From the NCBI GenBank assembly GCA_017555925.1, contig JAFZFL010000008.1, positions 1-17,891 on the forward strand: DNA of 17,891 nt. Direction: 5' to 3'. Shown here piece after piece: positions 15,159 to 17,891 of the stretch; within the stretch, counting starts at the first letter, position 1, and each line of letters begins with the position of its first letter. Under the pieces are notes generated by a model that worked only from the letters and a program-made list of their open reading frames with translations, was not told the DNA's origin and ran no database searches. This DNA is from Bacteroidales bacterium. GTDB taxonomy: Bacteria; Bacteroidota; Bacteroidia; Bacteroidales; UBA932. The translations under genes were made by a program, and so were the position numbers.

Positions 15159-16181
15159 ATGATAGATATTTCTGTAAATTATGCCGGATTGAGACTAGAA
15201 TCCCCTTTTATTGCTGCGAGCAGTGGCTATACGGCCGATATTGAGAAAATAGTGGCACTTTCGCGTTGCGGGGTTGGGGCAATTGTTCTTAAGTCGCTCT
15301 TTGAGGAGCAGATAAATAATGAGATAAATTTTCTTGAGAGCCAGAGTGTAGGGTATACTGAGAATGCGGATTTTCTCAATCACTATGTGGCTGCCCACTC
15401 CATAAGCAACTATCTGGAGCTTATAAAGGAGGCGCGCAGCAGGGTAGATGTGCCGGTTATAGCAAGCATCTGCTGTTATACGGGTGGTAACTGGATATCT
15501 TACGCGCGTGAGATGGAGGATGCGGGTGCCGATGCCATAGAGCTGAACATCTACTCAATACCCATCTCTTCAGACCCTATGTTTGTATCAAAAAGCAGTT
15601 CGGAGATTGAGAGTGAGAATTGTGCAATAGTGCAGAGAGTGGTAAAGAGTGTAAAGATTCCGGTAATTGTAAAGATTTCAGACCAATATACAAATCTTTT
15701 GGGATTTGTTTCACGTCTTAATGCTGCCGGGGCAAAGGGTGTTGTGCTATTCAACCGCTTCTATAAACCTGATATTTCATTGAAGTCAATGAAACTTGTT
15801 TCGGGGAATATGTTTTCAGGTAAGGGCGAGTATTTGAAATCTTTACGCTGGATAGCATTGGCCTCTGCAAAATTGAGGGCCGACAGCGGCAATACCTCAA
15901 CCAGATTGGATTTTAGTGCCTCTACAGGTGTTCATGACGGGAATAGTGCAATAAAGCTGATACTTGCCGGGGCTAAAACAGTACAACTATGCAGTGTGCT
16001 GTACCAGCAGGGGCCGTTTGTGGTGGGTAATTTTGTTGAGGAACTGCATAAATTTATGCGAGATAAAGGGTTTGAGAGAGTGGCAGATTTTTGTGGAAAA
16101 CTCAACTATGCCAATATCCCAAACCCTACAGACTTTGAAAGAGTGCAGTTCCTTAAAACTGCAGAGCACTATTCAAAGTAA
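15159..16181 (+). CDS. Dihydroorotate dehydrogenase-like FMN protein
   Basis: A 340-residue TIM-barrel flavoprotein related to class 1 PyrD. The frame opens at an ATG at 15075, but that lies inside the glyS terminator hairpin; the ATG at 15159 (MIDISVNYAGLRLESPFIAA) matches the family's N-terminus. Seen: SSGYTADIEKIV (in place of the PyrD ASG...GTxxE region), ASICCYTGGNWISYA and ADAIELNIY. IPVIVKISDQYTN resembles the FMN-contacting VKxS region; SASTGVHDGNSAIKLILAGA is the phosphate-binding end. The NxSCPN motif of true PyrD is replaced by LNIYSIP, and no GTP..VxR-style orotate loop is evident. It belongs to the paralogous 'DHOD-like' group common in Bacteroidota, so substrate is unknown. It converges with katA, 15 bases away. 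Confidence 0.87.
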   Translation: MIDISVNYAGLRLESPFIAASSGYTADIEKIVALSRCGVGAIVLKSLFEEQINNEINFLESQSVGYTENADFLNHYVAAHSISNYLELIKEARSRVDVPVIASICCYTGGNWISYAREMEDAGADAIELNIYSIPISSDPMFVSKSSSEIESENCAIVQRVVKSVKIPVIVKISDQYTNLLGFVSRLNAAGAKGVVLFNRFYKPDISLKSMKLVSGNMFSGKGEYLKSLRWIALASAKLRADSGNTSTRLDFSASTGVHDGNSAIKLILAGAKTVQLCSVLYQQGPFVVGNFVEELHKFMRDKGFERVADFCGKLNYANIPNPTDFERVQFLKTAEHYSK

Positions 16182-16196
16182 ATCTGAGTGATCTTT

Positions 16197-17720
16197 TCAA
16201 TCAGAGCTTCTTAGAGCTTCGTCAAGGTAGATTCCAAGGGCATCGGCTACTCCTTGTCCATATTTGGGATCTGCCTTGTAGCAGTTTCTTATGTGGCGTT
16301 GCTTTATGAATGTGGCAGCATCTCCCATGGCTCTGGCTGTGTTTTCAAATAAGAGCATTTGTTCTTTAGGTGACATAAGCCTGAATAGGGCTCCTGGCTG
16401 GCTGTAGTAGTCATTGTCATATTCACGTTCATTGTAGTTATATATGTCACCATGGATTTTAAGTGGAGGCTCTTTCATTGAAGGGGTATCTTTCCATTCT
16501 CCATAGCTGTTTGGTTCGTATCCCAATGTGCTGCCATAGTTGCCGTCTGTACGCATTGCACCATCCCTGTGGTATGAGTGGAATGGACAGCGAGGCCTGT
16601 TTACGGGTATCTGTTCCAGATTTACGCCCAGACGGTAGCGTTGGGCATCGCCGTATGAGAAGAGGCGGCCCTGTAACATCTTGTCGGGAGAGAAGCCTAT
16701 GCCATCTATTATGTTTACAGGATTGAAAGCTGCCTGTTCTACTTCTGCAAAGTAATTGTCGGGATTACGGTTGAGCTCAAGTATTCCTACGTCCTGTAAA
16801 GGGAACTCTTTGTGGGACCATACCTTTGTAAGGTCAAAAGGATTTGTTCGGCAGTTGTTGGCCTCTTCTTCACTCATGGTCTGTATCTGGAAGAGCCATC
16901 TTGGAAAATCGCCGCGCTCAATGCTCTGGTAGAGATCTCTCTGGTGGGATTCCCTATCTTTTGCAATAACAGCTTCTGCCTCTTCGTCTGTAAGATTCTT
17001 TATGCCTTGCATTGTACGTAAGTGAAATTTTACCCAGGTGCGTTTGTTATCCGAGTTTATAAAACTGTATGTGTGACTTCCAAAACCATGCATATGGCGG
17101 TATGAGTAAGGGATACCGCGTGAACTCATTGTAATGGTAATCTGGTGAAGGGCTTCGGGAAGCAGAGTCCAAAAATCCCAGTTGTTGTTTGCGCTGCGCA
17201 TATTGGTACGGGGATCGCGTTTTATGGCGTGGTTCAGGTCTGGGAATTTGAGAGGATCGCGGAGGAAGAAGACCGGGGTGTTGTTCCCTACAAGATCCCA
17301 GTTGCCGGTATCTGTGTAGAACTTTATTGCAAAGCCCCTTATATCACGCTCTGCATCTGCAGCCCCACGTTCTCCTGCAACGGTTGAGAATCTTACAAAG
17401 CATTCAGTCTTTTTGCCCACATTGCCGAATATTGAGGCTCTGGTATATTTGGTTATATCATTGGTTACGGTAAATGTGCCGTATGCACCTGAGCCTTTGG
17501 CGTGCATTCTGCGTTCTGGAATAACCTCGCGGTCAAAATGTGCCAGTTTCTCAATAAACCAGGGATCCTGTATAACCATAGGCCCACGGAATCCTGCGGT
17601 TTGTACATTCTGGTTGTCTGCAACAATATGTCCGTTGGCAGCTGTAAGCTGTTTTTCTCTGTCGGGAAGCTCCTCTTTGGGTTTGTTGCAACAGTACGAA
17701 GTGTTTGGTTTTGTTTCCAT
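16197..17720 (-). CDS. katA: Heme catalase (monofunctional)
   Basis: It dismutates hydrogen peroxide to water and oxygen. The 507-residue protein has the full catalase core: [20 protein letters not shown], catalytic H73 in [12 protein letters not shown], and [21 protein letters not shown]146 lies in [15 protein letters not shown] and the proximal heme ligand Y356 in [14 protein letters not shown]. These are each one less than the bovine numbers (H74, N147, Y357). It ends at about the length of small-subunit catalases, with a C-terminal helical part ([18 protein letters not shown]). A Cys-containing N-terminal tail ([14 protein letters not shown]) precedes the core; no signal peptide, so cytoplasmic. 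It is the only gene here stopping with TGA. The ATG lies in a 10-bp inverted repeat (17713-17752), suggesting control of initiation. Confidence 0.96.
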   Translation of the reverse strand: METKPNTSYCCNKPKEELPDREKQLTAANGHIVADNQNVQTAGFRGPMVIQDPWFIEKLAHFDREVIPERRMHAKGSGAYGTFTVTNDITKYTRASIFGNVGKKTECFVRFSTVAGERGAADAERDIRGFAIKFYTDTGNWDLVGNNTPVFFLRDPLKFPDLNHAIKRDPRTNMRSANNNWDFWTLLPEALHQITITMSSRGIPYSYRHMHGFGSHTYSFINSDNKRTWVKFHLRTMQGIKNLTDEEAEAVIAKDRESHQRDLYQSIERGDFPRWLFQIQTMSEEEANNCRTNPFDLTKVWSHKEFPLQDVGILELNRNPDNYFAEVEQAAFNPVNIIDGIGFSPDKMLQGRLFSYGDAQRYRLGVNLEQIPVNRPRCPFHSYHRDGAMRTDGNYGSTLGYEPNSYGEWKDTPSMKEPPLKIHGDIYNYNEREYDNDYYSQPGALFRLMSPKEQMLLFENTARAMGDAATFIKQRHIRNCYKADPKYGQGVADALGIYLDEALRSSD

Positions 17721-17752
17721 AAGATTGTATAAGTTGATTTCTTTATGGAAAC
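17713..17752 (-). promoter_or_regulatory. Inverted repeat enclosing the katA start codon
   Basis: GTTTCCATAA (17713-17722) and TTATGGAAAC (17743-17752) are perfect 10-bp complements separated by 20 bases. In the minus-strand transcript the katA AUG (17720-17718) lies in the 3' arm. The structure could therefore mask the start codon as an mRNA hairpin, or the DNA dyad could bind a regulator. Confidence 0.7.
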
Positions 17753-17815
17753 GGATAGTTGGGGGTTTTGTTCAATGATGGGAGGGTGTAAAACAAAAAA
17801 GCCAACGGATTTTGA

Positions 17816-17891
17816 TGTGACCCCCAAAAGTTGGACGGTTTAACATTATTAAGAGGCTGACTTAGATTGGAACAGAGCTCGGTATTGCACC
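17816..17891 (-). mobile_element. 3' end of an IS3-family (IS150-like) insertion sequence
   Basis: TGTGACCCCCAAAAGTTGGAC (from 17816 or 17818) is the typical terminal inverted repeat of IS150-group IS3 elements, beginning TG. Just inside it, on the minus strand, lies the C-terminus of the transposase. The rest of the element, the other end and the target duplication are beyond the window. Confidence 0.8.
17849..17891 (-). CDS. IS3-family transposase (OrfB), C-terminal fragment cut by window edge
   Basis: The last 13 codons read VQYRALFQSKSAS and stop with TAA at 17851-17849. OrfB/integrase-core transposases of the IS3 family commonly end with (T/S)PVQYR followed by a short variable tail. The stop lies about 30 bases from the terminal repeat, the expected spacing. 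The DDE catalytic core lies outside the window, so it is unknown whether the copy is intact. Confidence 0.7.
   Translation of the reverse strand, partial: VQYRALFQSKSAS

Noticed and set aside
1..17891. CRISPR arrays, tRNA/rRNA genes, prophage or defence modules
   Set aside because: No regularly spaced direct repeats, no tRNA-like cloverleaf or rRNA segment recognised, and no phage or restriction/defence gene among the coding regions.

Overview
The window reads as an ordinary stretch of chromosome from a member of the Bacteroidales (phylum Bacteroidota), genus not determinable. Four things point there: the protein families present (a short Bacteroidota-type TonB, LDH-like malate dehydrogenase, a dimeric GlyRS of about 513 residues, a DHOD-like flavoprotein); the scarcity of strong Shine-Dalgarno sequences; -7 promoter boxes of the Bacteroides type TAnnTTTG before several genes; and a moderately low GC content. 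Of the 18 readable natural stop codons, 14 are TAA, 3 TAG and 1 TGA.

Layout. 1-394 (-): 5' part of a secreted DmpA/S58-family peptidase gene, broken by an in-frame TGA. 483-1664 (+): hflX, ending at a bidirectional terminator shared with the convergent tonB. 1757-3580 (-): tonB and mdh, separated by a region rich in inverted repeats. 3705-6176 (+): ybeY and mnmG, divergent from mdh across a very compact back-to-back promoter, followed immediately by a near-perfect parS site and a strong terminator. 6313-8329 (-): a GNAT acetyltransferase downstream of a low-specificity threonine aldolase. 8384-10713 (-): an unrecognised secreted protein, gcvH and ruvA. 10834-15042 (+): sufS, sufE, a SufT/MIP18-like gene, folK and glyS, apparently one operon ending at a good intrinsic terminator. 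15159-16181 (+): a DHOD-like flavoprotein. 16197-17720 (-): a heme catalase with all key residues. 17816-17891: the 3' end of an IS3-family (IS150-like) insertion sequence running out of the window.

How they fit together. Most genes are housekeeping: translation and ribosome rescue (hflX, ybeY, mnmG, glyS), recombination (ruvA), central and one-carbon/glycine metabolism (mdh, gcvH, threonine aldolase, folK) and sulfur mobilisation for Fe-S clusters (sufS, sufE, sufT-like). I see no defence island, CRISPR array, prophage or biosynthetic cluster. The points most worth a second look are the parS site abutting mnmG, the nonsense codon in the S58 peptidase, two inverted repeats of probable regulatory meaning (tonB-mdh spacer and the catalase start codon), the unrecognised secreted protein, and an apparent excess of the heptamer GTCGGGA.
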